From positions 62,001-126,000 of the forward strand of contig CACMCJ010000002.1 of NCBI GenBank assembly GCA_902612235.1: a stretch of 64,000 nucleotides of DNA, read 5' to 3'. Position 1 is the first letter of the stretch. Each line of letters opens with the position of its first letter. This stretch comes from an uncultured Pelagibacteraceae bacterium (lineage in GTDB: Bacteria; Pseudomonadota; Alphaproteobacteria; Pelagibacterales; Pelagibacteraceae). Below, one piece after another: positions 17,894 through 25,916 of this stretch. The notes under the pieces were generated by a model. That model searched no databases, was not told the DNA's origin, and was given only the letters and a program-made list of their open reading frames with translations. The position numbers and the translations under genes are program-made.

Positions 17894-18331
17894 TTAGTGA
17901 CAAGCTAAGTTGAATTTTTTTAGTCTCCAATAATTATATGGCCAAGGAGTTACAAATCCTACTACTAACATTATTGGTACAATCCACCATGTTAAAATAG
18001 CTCCTCCAGTTAAAAAATAGTCGGTAGCGTTCATCGCTATTTCCATACTAAGCATTGAAATTAAACTCATGCCTACTGCAGTTTTAAAAGCTAACTTTAG
18101 TTTAAAATTCTGTTTTAACAAAATTAAGGTTTCTAAAATTATACTTGTAATAATTCCATTAATTATTGCTAGGACCATAATTCCTAAAACAGGAAAAGGT
18201 ATTTCAGTTAATTGAAAAAATAAAATAGTTCCAAAATCTCCAATAGAACAGCCAAGTAAACACCAAAAAGTATTTTTTGCACTTCTCGTCCAAGTGTGCT
18301 TACAACTCCAATTAAATATTTCAGAACTCAT
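17894..18331 (-). CDS. DUF4396 membrane protein
   Basis: The 145-residue protein has four predicted helices and the DUF4396 pattern. It opens with WSCKHTWTRSAKNTFWCLLGCSIGDFGTILFFQ, then has MLSMEIAMNATDYFL and the end WWIVPIMLVVGFVTPWPYNYWRLKKFNLACH. Conserved Cys and His residues at the N-terminus and the ACH tail suggest metal binding. The family has no fixed function. It overlaps csaA by TAATG and ends 5 bp from the convergent cupredoxin stop. Confidence 0.85.
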   Translation of the reverse strand: MSSEIFNWSCKHTWTRSAKNTFWCLLGCSIGDFGTILFFQLTEIPFPVLGIMVLAIINGIITSIILETLILLKQNFKLKLAFKTAVGMSLISMLSMEIAMNATDYFLTGGAILTWWIVPIMLVVGFVTPWPYNYWRLKKFNLACH

Positions 18332-18666
18332 TAAGCTATATCTAAACCATTATCAGTTTTCTGAGATGGGTGCACTAGGACAACTTTTCCATCTTTCTCT
18401 ATTGCCCCTAGTATCAACACTTCAGATACAACGCCAGCAATATTTTTTTTTGGAAAATTACATACTCCGATTACTTGTTTTCCTACCAAATTTTCAGAGT
18501 TATAATAGTGAGTGATCTGAGCAGAGGATTGTTTAATTCCAATATCTTTTCCAAAGTCTACTTTTATTACTAATGAAGGTTTTCTAGCTTTCTCATTTTT
18601 TTTTACTTCCAATACAGTGCCAAGCTTAATCTGCACTTTTTTAAAATCATCATAATTTATTTCCAT
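18331..18666 (-). CDS. csaA: CsaA-type tRNA-binding chaperone
   Basis: This 111-residue protein is one EMAP-II-like tRNA-binding domain: FKKVQIKLGTVLEVKKNEKARKPSLVIKVDFG, then SSAQITHYY and the end VGKQVIGVCNFPKKNIAGVVSEVLILGA. CsaA binds tRNA and has reported chaperone activity with the secretion apparatus. The length is the normal stand-alone size. A GAAAGGAAT ribosome-binding site lies just upstream. Its stop overlaps the DUF4396 start. Confidence 0.9.
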   Translation of the reverse strand: MEINYDDFKKVQIKLGTVLEVKKNEKARKPSLVIKVDFGKDIGIKQSSAQITHYYNSENLVGKQVIGVCNFPKKNIAGVVSEVLILGAIEKDGKVVLVHPSQKTDNGLDIA

Positions 18667-18686
18667 AACAATTCCTTTCTATAAAC

Positions 18687-18714
18687 AAAAAAGGGGGCCG
18701 TAGCCCCCTTTTAA
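18687..18714. terminator. Strong bidirectional terminator after the livJ-like gene
   Basis: GGGGGC (18693-18698) pairs with GCCCCC (18703-18708) around a CGTA loop, flanked by an A run and a T run. This is a very GC-rich stem in an AT-rich genome. It follows the binding-protein gene by about 18 bp and ends the first liv operon on the minus strand. Confidence 0.93.
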
Positions 18715-18732
18715 ATTAGTTAAGCAACTGAA

Positions 18733-19836
18733 TTATAATTGTTTATAATTTCCTTTGCTCCACTCATAAAATACATAACCTGGTAAGCTTACATCACCTT
18801 TTTTATCAAAGCTCAACTCACCAAGTACAGTTTTGAATTTACCTTTTTTCATAGCTTTCAAAACTTTTGCTCTGTCTACTGATCCTGCAGCTTTAGCAGC
18901 TTGTTCAAAAACTTGAAGTGCAGCATAAGAGTACAGTACGTATCCCTCTGGCTCTATTCCAGCAGCTTTAAACTTTTTAACTAGTGGTGCAGCCTCTGGG
19001 TTATTTCTAGGATCTGGACTGAAAGTCATTAAAGTACCTTCACCAGCGTCTCCAGTAATTTGCCAGTATTCAGCAGTTACTAATGCATCACCACTTATTA
19101 ATTTAGTGTTCATACCTTGGTCTCTCATTTGTCTAACTATTAAACCACCTTCAGTGTGGTAGCCGCCAAGATATACTGCATCAATATTATTGGATTTTAA
19201 TTTTGAAACTAATGCTGAGTAATCTTTCTCACCCGCAGTAAATGCTTCATACATTGTTTCCTTTAGTCCACCTTTATTCATATTTTTCTTAGTAGCGTCT
19301 GCTAAACCTTTTCCGTAAGCAGTCTTATCATGAATAATTGCAACTTTTTTACCTTTATATTCCTTTGCTAAAAAAGCACCAGCAACTTCACCTTGTTGAT
19401 CGTCTCTTCCGCAAACTCTAAATACATTAGGTCCACCTTCATCTGTGAAGGCTGGGTTAGTTGAAGCTGGTGAGACTTGAATAATACCTTCCTCTGTATA
19501 TACCTTAGAAGCTGGTATAGATGATCCTGAGCAGAAATGACCTGCTACATAAGTTACGCCTTGACCAGCAAATTTATTCGCTACGGCCACAGCTTGTTTT
19601 GGATCACAAGCATCATCACCAATTACTAATTTAACTTTTTCTCCTAATATGCCTCCCTTTGCATTAGTATCTTTAGCCCACATCTCAGCACCAGCTTTTA
19701 ACTGAGCACCAAAAGATGCATACTGACCACTCATAGGTCCTGCTGAAGCAACTATTATGTCTGCTTTTACAGTTATTGATCCTAATAAAAAGATTGAAGC
19801 GATTAATGTAAGAGATTTTTTCATTATTCTTAACAT
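18733..19836 (-). CDS. livJ: Branched-chain amino acid ABC transporter, substrate-binding protein
   Basis: The 367-residue periplasmic protein has a Sec signal ending near LLGSITVKA. The mature part is like LivJ/LivK: IVASAGPMSGQYASFGAQLKAGAEMWAKDTNAKGGI, DDACDPKQAVAVANKFAGQGV, HFCSGSSIPASKVY and PAFTDEGGPNVFRVCGRDDQQG. It should bind leucine, isoleucine, valine or related amino acids. AGAGGA five bases before the ATG supports the MLRIMKK start over the inner Met5. It is the last gene after livHMGF but has an 84-bp gap with a leader and its own terminator, consistent with higher expression than the permease. Confidence 0.95.
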   Translation of the reverse strand: MLRIMKKSLTLIASIFLLGSITVKADIIVASAGPMSGQYASFGAQLKAGAEMWAKDTNAKGGILGEKVKLVIGDDACDPKQAVAVANKFAGQGVTYVAGHFCSGSSIPASKVYTEEGIIQVSPASTNPAFTDEGGPNVFRVCGRDDQQGEVAGAFLAKEYKGKKVAIIHDKTAYGKGLADATKKNMNKGGLKETMYEAFTAGEKDYSALVSKLKSNNIDAVYLGGYHTEGGLIVRQMRDQGMNTKLISGDALVTAEYWQITGDAGEGTLMTFSPDPRNNPEAAPLVKKFKAAGIEPEGYVLYSYAALQVFEQAAKAAGSVDRAKVLKAMKKGKFKTVLGELSFDKKGDVSLPGYVFYEWSKGNYKQL

Positions 19837-19874
19837 ATGTTCCTCTTTTTTAGTTGTTAATTAATTAATTAATT
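19837..19874 (-). promoter_or_regulatory. livJ leader with AATTAATTAATTAATTAAC
   Basis: Reading toward the gene, AATTAATTAATTAATTAAC (19856-19874) is followed by an A-rich linker and AGAGGA before the ATG. The same repeat occurs at the same place before tctC and the second Liv binding-protein gene. The linker is about 6 bases longer here than in the others. Confidence 0.6.
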
Positions 19875-19920
19875 CCTTAATTGAACACTACATCTGCAAA
19901 CTTGTAAATATAGAAAAATG

Positions 19921-20640
19921 CTATTTTTTACCGCCACCTTCTAGGTATGCAGCTTGAATATCCTCATTTTTAAGTAGCTCTTGTCCTGAGCCCTCGAGTG
20001 TCACGCTCCCATTGACCAAAACATACCCTCTATCAGCAAGTTCAAGAGCTTTTTTTGCATTTTGCTCAACTAAAAAAATGGTCACTTTTTTTTCCTTATT
20101 AATATTTTTAATAGCGACAAATATTTGATTTACAAGTTTAGGTGCAATACCTAGTGAAGGCTCGTCTAGAAGAAGCATTTTTGGTCTAGCCATCAAAGCT
20201 CTACCAATTGCTAACATTTGTTGTTCTCCTCCAGAAAGAGTTCCGCCCCTTTGACCCAATCTATCTTTTAAAATAGGAAATAAATCATAAATATCTTTAA
20301 TATCCTTAGAATAATGAATTCCTTTATCATTAGATGAGGCCCCAAGTCTTAAGTTGTCCTCAACTGTCAATCTAGAAAAAATTCTTCTACCTTCTGGAAC
20401 TTGAGAAATTCCTAAATTTACTATGTCATGAGGTAAAAGACTCTCAATGTTTTTATCGTTAAAAACTATTTCACCAGCAGAAGCTTTATTGACTCCACTT
20501 ACTGTCATTAATAAAGTTGATTTACCTGCTCCATTCGAACCTATTAGAGCAACGATTTCTCCATTTTCAACTTTTACATTTACTCCCCTTAGAGCTTGTA
20601 TGTTACCATAAAATGTTTCTATGTTTGAAATTTTAAGCAT
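19921..20640 (-). CDS. livF: Branched-chain amino acid ABC transporter ATPase
   Basis: The 239-residue ATPase has Walker A GSNGAGKST (about 34-42), the LivF-specific QVPEGRRIFSRLTVEDNLRLGA, the ABC signature LSGGEQQMLAIGRAL, Walker B LLLDEPSLG and the switch LVEQNAKKAL. With LivG it powers uptake through LivHM. It starts 2 bp after livG. The Q-loop to signature spacing is standard and nothing is missing. Confidence 0.96.
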   Translation of the reverse strand: MLKISNIETFYGNIQALRGVNVKVENGEIVALIGSNGAGKSTLLMTVSGVNKASAGEIVFNDKNIESLLPHDIVNLGISQVPEGRRIFSRLTVEDNLRLGASSNDKGIHYSKDIKDIYDLFPILKDRLGQRGGTLSGGEQQMLAIGRALMARPKMLLLDEPSLGIAPKLVNQIFVAIKNINKEKKVTIFLVEQNAKKALELADRGYVLVNGSVTLEGSGQELLKNEDIQAAYLEGGGKK

Positions 20641-20642
20641 AA

Positions 20643-21437
20643 TTAATCGTCTGTTCCTAAATAAGCCTCAATTACTTCAGTACTTTTTTTCGTTTCTTGG
20701 GAAGTCCCCTCAAAGATTTTTTTTCCATAATTCAAAACTACAACATGGTCTGAGATTTCCATTACAACACTCATGTCATGCTCAATAAGAAGGATGCCGG
20801 TTTTCTTTTCATTTTTAATAAAAAGTAGAAGTTTATTTAAATCAGCAGACTCTTTAGCGTTTAACCCTGCTGCTGGTTCATCTAAACAAAGCAAATGTGG
20901 ATTTATACACATAGCTCTTACAATCTCCAATTTTCTCTGATCTCCGTACGGTAAGTCTCCTGCATCATCGTCGGCTCTTTTTGTAAGCCCAATAATATCT
21001 AGCCAGTATTTTGAAATCTCCATCGCTTCTTTTTCTTTTTTTACAAAAGAAGGAGAGTTAAATAAACCTAATAGGGTAAAACCAGAAGCGTCCATTAACT
21101 TGTTATGTTGTGCTACCATCATATTTTCTAAAACTGACATCTGTGGAAATAATCTAATATTTTGAAAAGTTCTTGCTACTCCTGCATTCTGGGCGATTCT
21201 AAAATCAGAAAATTTTCTCAAATTTAATCTTTCATTTTCTTTATTTAGATACATTGAACCTGCAGTTGCTCTATAAAAACCGGTTAAACAATTAAACACA
21301 GTTGTTTTGCCAGCTCCGTTGGGTCCAATAATTGATGTAATTTGATCTTTATTAGCTGAAAAAGTTAGATCGTCTATAGCTAACAGACCACCAAATTTCA
21401 TAGTTAAATTTTCTACATCAAGTAATTTTGAATTCAT
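20643..21437 (-). CDS. livG: Branched-chain amino acid ABC transporter ATPase
   Basis: The 264-residue ATPase has Walker A GPNGAGKTT (about 37-45), LivG-specific GVARTFQNIRLFPQMSVLENMMVAQH, Walker B LLCLDEPAAGLN and IEHDMSVVMEISDHVVVLNYG. The signature loop reads LPYGDQRKLEIVRAM, the usual LivG variant. It lies between livM (4 bp) and livF (2 bp) in the operon. Confidence 0.96.
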   Translation of the reverse strand: MNSKLLDVENLTMKFGGLLAIDDLTFSANKDQITSIIGPNGAGKTTVFNCLTGFYRATAGSMYLNKENERLNLRKFSDFRIAQNAGVARTFQNIRLFPQMSVLENMMVAQHNKLMDASGFTLLGLFNSPSFVKKEKEAMEISKYWLDIIGLTKRADDDAGDLPYGDQRKLEIVRAMCINPHLLCLDEPAAGLNAKESADLNKLLLFIKNEKKTGILLIEHDMSVVMEISDHVVVLNYGKKIFEGTSQETKKSTEVIEAYLGTDD

Positions 21438-21441
21438 ATGT

Positions 21442-22725
21442 TTAGTCCTTATTATTTAAAATTATTGTGGGTTTTCTAGTAGCTAATATTCCTCTTGGTC
21501 TAAAGATCATAATTAATACCATTGCTCCTCCAAATGCTATCATCCTATATGATTCAAAATCCCTAAATACTTCGATTAATCCAATTAAAAAAACTGTTGA
21601 AAGAACAACACCAGTTTGGGAACCCATTCCTCCTAAAACTACAATGGCTACTATTATAGCGGACTCAATAAACGTAAAACTTTCTGGGCTAATAAAAGCT
21701 TGTCTTGTAGCAAAAAAAGAACCAGCAAATCCACCAAACATTGCTCCAATTGCAAATGCCGTAAGTTTCGTATTTCTTGGATTGACGCCCAGTGATTTAC
21801 AAGCTATTTCGTCTTCTCTTAAAGCTTCCCATGCTCTGCCTATAGGCAATTTCCGTATCTTAATAGTAAAAAGATTTGTAATTAATGCTAATACCAAAAT
21901 AAGATAATATAGAAATATAATTCTTTGCATTGGATTGTATTCTAATCCAAAAAAAGTATGAAAGGTTTGTTCTCCTTCATCTGGAAAACTTTTAAAAGGT
22001 AATCCAAAAAAAGAGGGTCTAGGTATACCTGTTAAACCATCTGGACCTTTGGTTAATTCATACCAATTTAGCAATAAAATTCTAATCATTTCGCCGAATG
22101 CAAGCGTTACTATCGCGAGATAATCTCCTCTCAATCTTAAAACAGGAAAACCTAAAAGAACTCCAAACATTGCAGCAAATATTCCAGCAAGCGGCAAACA
22201 AATCCAGAAAGACCAACCAAAATGAATTGCAAACAAAGCGTAGGAATAAGCTCCCACTGCATAGAAAGCAACATATCCAAGGTCTAAAAGACCTGCGAGT
22301 CCAATTACAATATTTAAACCCCAGCCAAGCATAATGTAGGTCAACATCATGATTGCAATATCCATTAAATATCTATCTGTAAAAGGCAAAAAAGGAAAAA
22401 TTACTGAAAAAATAATTGCACTAATAGCGATTTGTGTTCCCTTGGTATCTAAAAAATTTCCTATTGATTTTCCAATGGTTGACTGGTTTCCAAGTTTTTG
22501 ATCTCTTTTAAAAACGTATAAATTTATTAAAAACCTCCCAATAGCACAGACCGCAACAATTAATATTACTATTAACCATTTTGGTTGTACTATAAGAATT
22601 TCATTTTTAGCAACTGTTCTTAGACCAACTATAGGCCCAAATAAAGCTAAAGCAATTAAACCTGTAAAGAGACTATCTTTTACCGAAAATTTTAAAAAAT
22701 TTTTTCTCATTTTAAACTTTTTCAA
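21442..22725 (-). CDS. livM: Branched-chain amino acid ABC transporter permease
   Basis: The 427-residue membrane protein has about 10 helices and the LivM core YIMLGWGLNIVIGLAGLLDLGYVAFYAVGAYSYALFA plus LRLRGDYLAIVTLAFGEMIRILLLNW. The cytoplasmic coupling segment is GRAWEALREDEIACKSLGVNPRNTKLTAFAIGAMFGGFAGSFFA. It is longer than typical because of an extra N-terminal helix pair, as in other proteobacterial LivM proteins. It overlaps livH by 14 bp. Confidence 0.95.
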   Translation of the reverse strand: MKKFKMRKNFLKFSVKDSLFTGLIALALFGPIVGLRTVAKNEILIVQPKWLIVILIVAVCAIGRFLINLYVFKRDQKLGNQSTIGKSIGNFLDTKGTQIAISAIIFSVIFPFLPFTDRYLMDIAIMMLTYIMLGWGLNIVIGLAGLLDLGYVAFYAVGAYSYALFAIHFGWSFWICLPLAGIFAAMFGVLLGFPVLRLRGDYLAIVTLAFGEMIRILLLNWYELTKGPDGLTGIPRPSFFGLPFKSFPDEGEQTFHTFFGLEYNPMQRIIFLYYLILVLALITNLFTIKIRKLPIGRAWEALREDEIACKSLGVNPRNTKLTAFAIGAMFGGFAGSFFATRQAFISPESFTFIESAIIVAIVVLGGMGSQTGVVLSTVFLIGLIEVFRDFESYRMIAFGGAMVLIMIFRPRGILATRKPTIILNNKD

Positions 22726-23629
22726 TATCCGGTTTACCTAAAAATCCTGTAGGGAAAAAAATTAAAACCACCACTAATACTGTAAATGCAGCAATATCTT
22801 TATATTCAATTGAAATGTACCCTGACCAAAATACTTCTATTAAACCTATTAGCAATCCACCAAGCATAGCGCCAGGAATCGACCCAATTCCACCGAGCAC
22901 TGCAGCGGTAAACGCTTTTATACCAGCAAGAAAACCAATATAAAAATCGATAACGCCGTAATACATTACAAACATCATGCCTGCGACAGAGGCAAGTGAA
23001 GAGCCAATTATAAACGTTATAGAAATAGTTCTATCAACGTTTATACCCATTAAAGCCGTCATAGTTCTATCTTGCTCACAAGCTCTTTGAGCTCTACCTA
23101 GTGCAGTTCGTGTTATGAGTATTGTAAAAATTGCCATTAAAAAAATAGTAACTAAAACAATAAAAATTTGTAAATAACTTAAAGAAACAGTGAATCCTGT
23201 ATCTTCCATAAATGTAAAGCCACCTTGTATAACTGGTTGCAAAGTTTTTATTCTCGCTCCTTGCGCAGCTTGAACATAATTTTGTAAAACAATCGACATT
23301 CCTAAAGCAGAAATCAATGGAGCCAATCTAAAAGACTTTCTTAAAGGCTTGTAAGCTAATTTTTCAACAGTCCAGCCATAACAAGCTGTAAAAACCATAG
23401 CTATCAAAAGTGTTAACAATAAAACAATTGGTAATGCAATACTCGTTAGTGCAAAAATAATAAAAGAAATTAAAGCTACAAATGCACCAACCATAAAGAT
23501 ATCGCCATGAGCAAAATTAATCATACCGATTATTCCATAGACCATGGTGTATCCAATTGCGATTAAACCATACACAGATCCTAAAGTTATTCCATTAATC
23601 AGCTGTTGTAAAAAATATGCTAGGTCCAT
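22712..23629 (-). CDS. livH: Branched-chain amino acid ABC transporter permease
   Basis: The 305-residue permease starts FLQQLINGITLGSVYGLIAIGYTMVYGIIGMINFAHGDIFMVGAF, the canonical LivH opening. GRAQRACEQDRTMTALMGINVDRTI is the EAA-like coupling loop and KAFTAAVLGGIGSIPGAMLGGLLIGLIE is conserved near the end. It is the first transporter gene of the operon, 2 bp after the ProC-like gene. Confidence 0.96.
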   Translation of the reverse strand: MDLAYFLQQLINGITLGSVYGLIAIGYTMVYGIIGMINFAHGDIFMVGAFVALISFIIFALTSIALPIVLLLTLLIAMVFTACYGWTVEKLAYKPLRKSFRLAPLISALGMSIVLQNYVQAAQGARIKTLQPVIQGGFTFMEDTGFTVSLSYLQIFIVLVTIFLMAIFTILITRTALGRAQRACEQDRTMTALMGINVDRTISITFIIGSSLASVAGMMFVMYYGVIDFYIGFLAGIKAFTAAVLGGIGSIPGAMLGGLLIGLIEVFWSGYISIEYKDIAAFTVLVVVLIFFPTGFLGKPDIEKV

Positions 23630-23631
23630 TA

Positions 23632-24396
23632 TTAAGTTTTAAATTTTTTAAAAACACTATTTAAAACTTTTTGTTGAACTTTGTAAAATTTCTTTTTTTT
23701 TAATTCCTTAAGAACATAAGCGTTCGTACCTCTAGAAGTTTGAGATTCTAGTACAAGTTGTTTTAAAGATAATTTTTTTTTGTTTACCGCATCGAAAGAC
23801 AGAGCAAGGAAAAGATTTCTTATATATTCTTCAGCTTCTTTTCTTTTTATTCCCTTTGATATCAACCAATTACTTGTGTTCAAATATAAATGATAGTAAG
23901 GCGCCATAAAAGATGACGTACTCCAAAATCCTCTTGATAATTTTTCATTTTTAATCTCAATCGGACTGCCTAGATGACTAAAAAAACTTTTAACTTTTTT
24001 ATTTATCGGACAAATAATTATTGGTCCTTTTCTAGTTCCAATAAATGGAAGTGGAATCACTCTAGTTAAATTATTATTTTTTGTAAATTTTTTTAATTCT
24101 TTAATGTTTATTGTTGAAATAAAACTAATGATCTTTTTATTCCTCCTAAAATGAAGTTTACTTAGAATTTTTCTGCCAACTGATGGGGTAATAGCTAAAA
24201 AAATCCAATCAGATTTATCTACTAATTGTTGATTATTTTTTGAAATTGAAACTTTTTTAAATCTTTTACTCAACTTTTTTGCTAAGCTTTTGTTGCGAGG
24301 GGAAATATAAATTTTTTTTATTTTTAATTTAGACTTTGAAATCCCCTCAATAACAGAAGATGTAATATGGCCAGTTCCTAAAAAACCTATAATCAT
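23632..24396 (-). CDS. Pyrroline-5-carboxylate reductase-like NAD(P)-binding protein
   Basis: The 254-residue protein has a Rossmann start GFLGTGHITSSVIEGI (residues 4-19) and IFLAITPSVGRKIL where ProC proteins have LAVKP. RVIPLPFIGTRKGPIII and the C-terminal LVLESQTSRGTNAYVLKEL correspond to the ProC segments RVMPNTP and VTSPGGTT. The substrate-site residues are altered (PLPFIGTRKG; TSRGTN), so it may reduce a different imine or be an ancillary oxidoreductase. It heads the liv operon, 2 bp before livH, which suggests a link to amino acid use. Its start codon is only 5 bp from a divergent start. Confidence 0.75.
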   Translation of the reverse strand: MIIGFLGTGHITSSVIEGISKSKLKIKKIYISPRNKSLAKKLSKRFKKVSISKNNQQLVDKSDWIFLAITPSVGRKILSKLHFRRNKKIISFISTINIKELKKFTKNNNLTRVIPLPFIGTRKGPIIICPINKKVKSFFSHLGSPIEIKNEKLSRGFWSTSSFMAPYYHLYLNTSNWLISKGIKRKEAEEYIRNLFLALSFDAVNKKKLSLKQLVLESQTSRGTNAYVLKELKKKKFYKVQQKVLNSVFKKFKT

Positions 24397-24401
24397 GAAT
24401 T

Positions 24402-25484
24402 ATGCAGAATAACCAAGCTATACCCTTTAATAAAGAAAATTTTAAACAAATATTCTCTAAAGAATTTGCATTAGTTATAATTATATCTTTGCCAAGTGCA
24501 ATTATCGCAGAGTATTTCAATATACCATTAGCATGGTTTTTAGGCCCAATGATTGCAACCTCAATTGCTACTTTAGCTGGTTTAAATATAAAAATGCCAA
24601 AATTGGTTTTATCCTCAATACTAATTTTATTAGGTTTATATATAGGTAATTATATTGACAAAAGTTTATTTTCTCAAATTCACCAGTGGGCTTGGACGTC
24701 ATGTATAATGCTTGTTTATATTATTTTAAGCGTATTTATAGTATCGAAATATCTTCAAAAATTTTCGAAATACGAAGAAAAAACATCAATTTTTTCTGCC
24801 GCTCCAGGGGCACTAGGTCCGTTAATGATTTTAGCGGAAGATGAAAAAAAAACTGATTTGAGTCAAGTAGCAACTTCTCATTTGATAAGATTAATAATTA
24901 TAATTACAGTTTTTCCATTTATTGTAGATAGTTTTTACGAAACTCAAAGTATTGAGGTAGATTATAAAAACTTTGAAGATCAAAATCTCATTAATTTAAT
25001 TTTTCTAATTATATCTTCTTTAATTATTATATTGGTCTTCGATAAATTAAGAATTCCTGCAGCTTTATTATCAGGGACTTTATTTGCAAGTGGAATTTTA
25101 CAAATTTCTGAACTTGCAAGTTACAGATTGCCTCCCAATATCATTGACTATTGCTTGTTAATACTAGGTTCATCAGTTGGTTGTAGATTTGCAAATAAAA
25201 CATTTAATGAAATCGCACAAAATACTTTGCATAGTTTTATTGCAACATTTTTACTAGTAATTTTAGGTTTGTTAGCTGCGCTTGTTGCTAGTCTTGTAAT
25301 TGATAAAAATTTTTTTACATTACTTTTATCTTACTGCCCAGGGGGGATTTATGAAGTAGCAGTAATTGCAATATTTTTTAATTTGGATCCTGAATTTGTC
25401 TCTTTTCACCATATTATTAGATTGCTAATGATTTTATTTATTGTACCAATTATATTAAGATTTACGCAAAAAAACCTAATTTAA
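24402..25484 (+). CDS. AbrB-family (PF05145-type) integral membrane protein
   Basis: The 360-residue protein has about 10 helices in two repeats. Each repeat has the family motif: IPLAWFLGPMIATSIATLAGLNI in the first and RIPAALLSGTLFASGILQI in the second. SAAPGALGPLMILAEDEKKTDLSQVATSHLIRLIIIITVFPF and SYCPGGIYEVAVIAIFFNLDPEFVSFHHIIRLLMILFIVPI are also typical. Related proteins were once named ammonia monooxygenase or AbrB, but transport of a small organic compound is more likely. Despite the name it is not the DNA-binding AbrB. Its ATG lies 5 bp from the divergent ProC-like start. Confidence 0.82.
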   Translation: MQNNQAIPFNKENFKQIFSKEFALVIIISLPSAIIAEYFNIPLAWFLGPMIATSIATLAGLNIKMPKLVLSSILILLGLYIGNYIDKSLFSQIHQWAWTSCIMLVYIILSVFIVSKYLQKFSKYEEKTSIFSAAPGALGPLMILAEDEKKTDLSQVATSHLIRLIIIITVFPFIVDSFYETQSIEVDYKNFEDQNLINLIFLIISSLIIILVFDKLRIPAALLSGTLFASGILQISELASYRLPPNIIDYCLLILGSSVGCRFANKTFNEIAQNTLHSFIATFLLVILGLLAALVASLVIDKNFFTLLLSYCPGGIYEVAVIAIFFNLDPEFVSFHHIIRLLMILFIVPIILRFTQKNLI

Positions 25485-25529
25485 TCAATCTTGTTTTGAC
25501 TCCTCCTTTTCAATAAGTTTAAATGCATT

Positions 25530-25916
25530 ATGTCTAATTTATTAGATCTACTAGCTAGATTTTTTATCTCTTCAGTGTTTTTACTGTCTGGTTACAACAA
25601 AATTTTTAATTTTGATCAAACTGTAAGTTGGATGGAAGGTTATGGTGTTCCCGGACTATTATTGTGGCCTACAATAATTTTAGAGATTATTTTGCCAATC
25701 TTAATAATCATTGGTTATAAAACTCAAATATCAGCAATTTTGTTGGCGATTTTTTCTATTACCACAGCAATTATATTTCACACAGATTTTGGTAATCAAA
25801 TGCAAATAGTTGCTTTCTTAAAAAATTTAGGATTAGCAGGTGGTTTTATTTTTATAGCATTAAACGGTCCAAAAGATTGGGCTGTAGATAGAACAAAAAA
25901 ATACGTTAGACTCTAG
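25530..25916 (+). CDS. DoxX-family membrane protein
   Basis: The 128-residue, four-helix protein has the DoxX opening LLDLLARFFISSVFLLSGYNKIFNFDQTVSWMEGYGVPGLLLWPTIILEIILPILIIIGY. The family contains quinol-linked and oxidative-stress-related membrane proteins, and this member has no clear substrate. Its last 11 bp overlap the end of tctA on the other strand. It lies 45 bp after the AbrB-family gene and may share its transcript. Confidence 0.85.
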   Translation: MSNLLDLLARFFISSVFLLSGYNKIFNFDQTVSWMEGYGVPGLLLWPTIILEIILPILIIIGYKTQISAILLAIFSITTAIIFHTDFGNQMQIVAFLKNLGLAGGFIFIALNGPKDWAVDRTKKYVRL

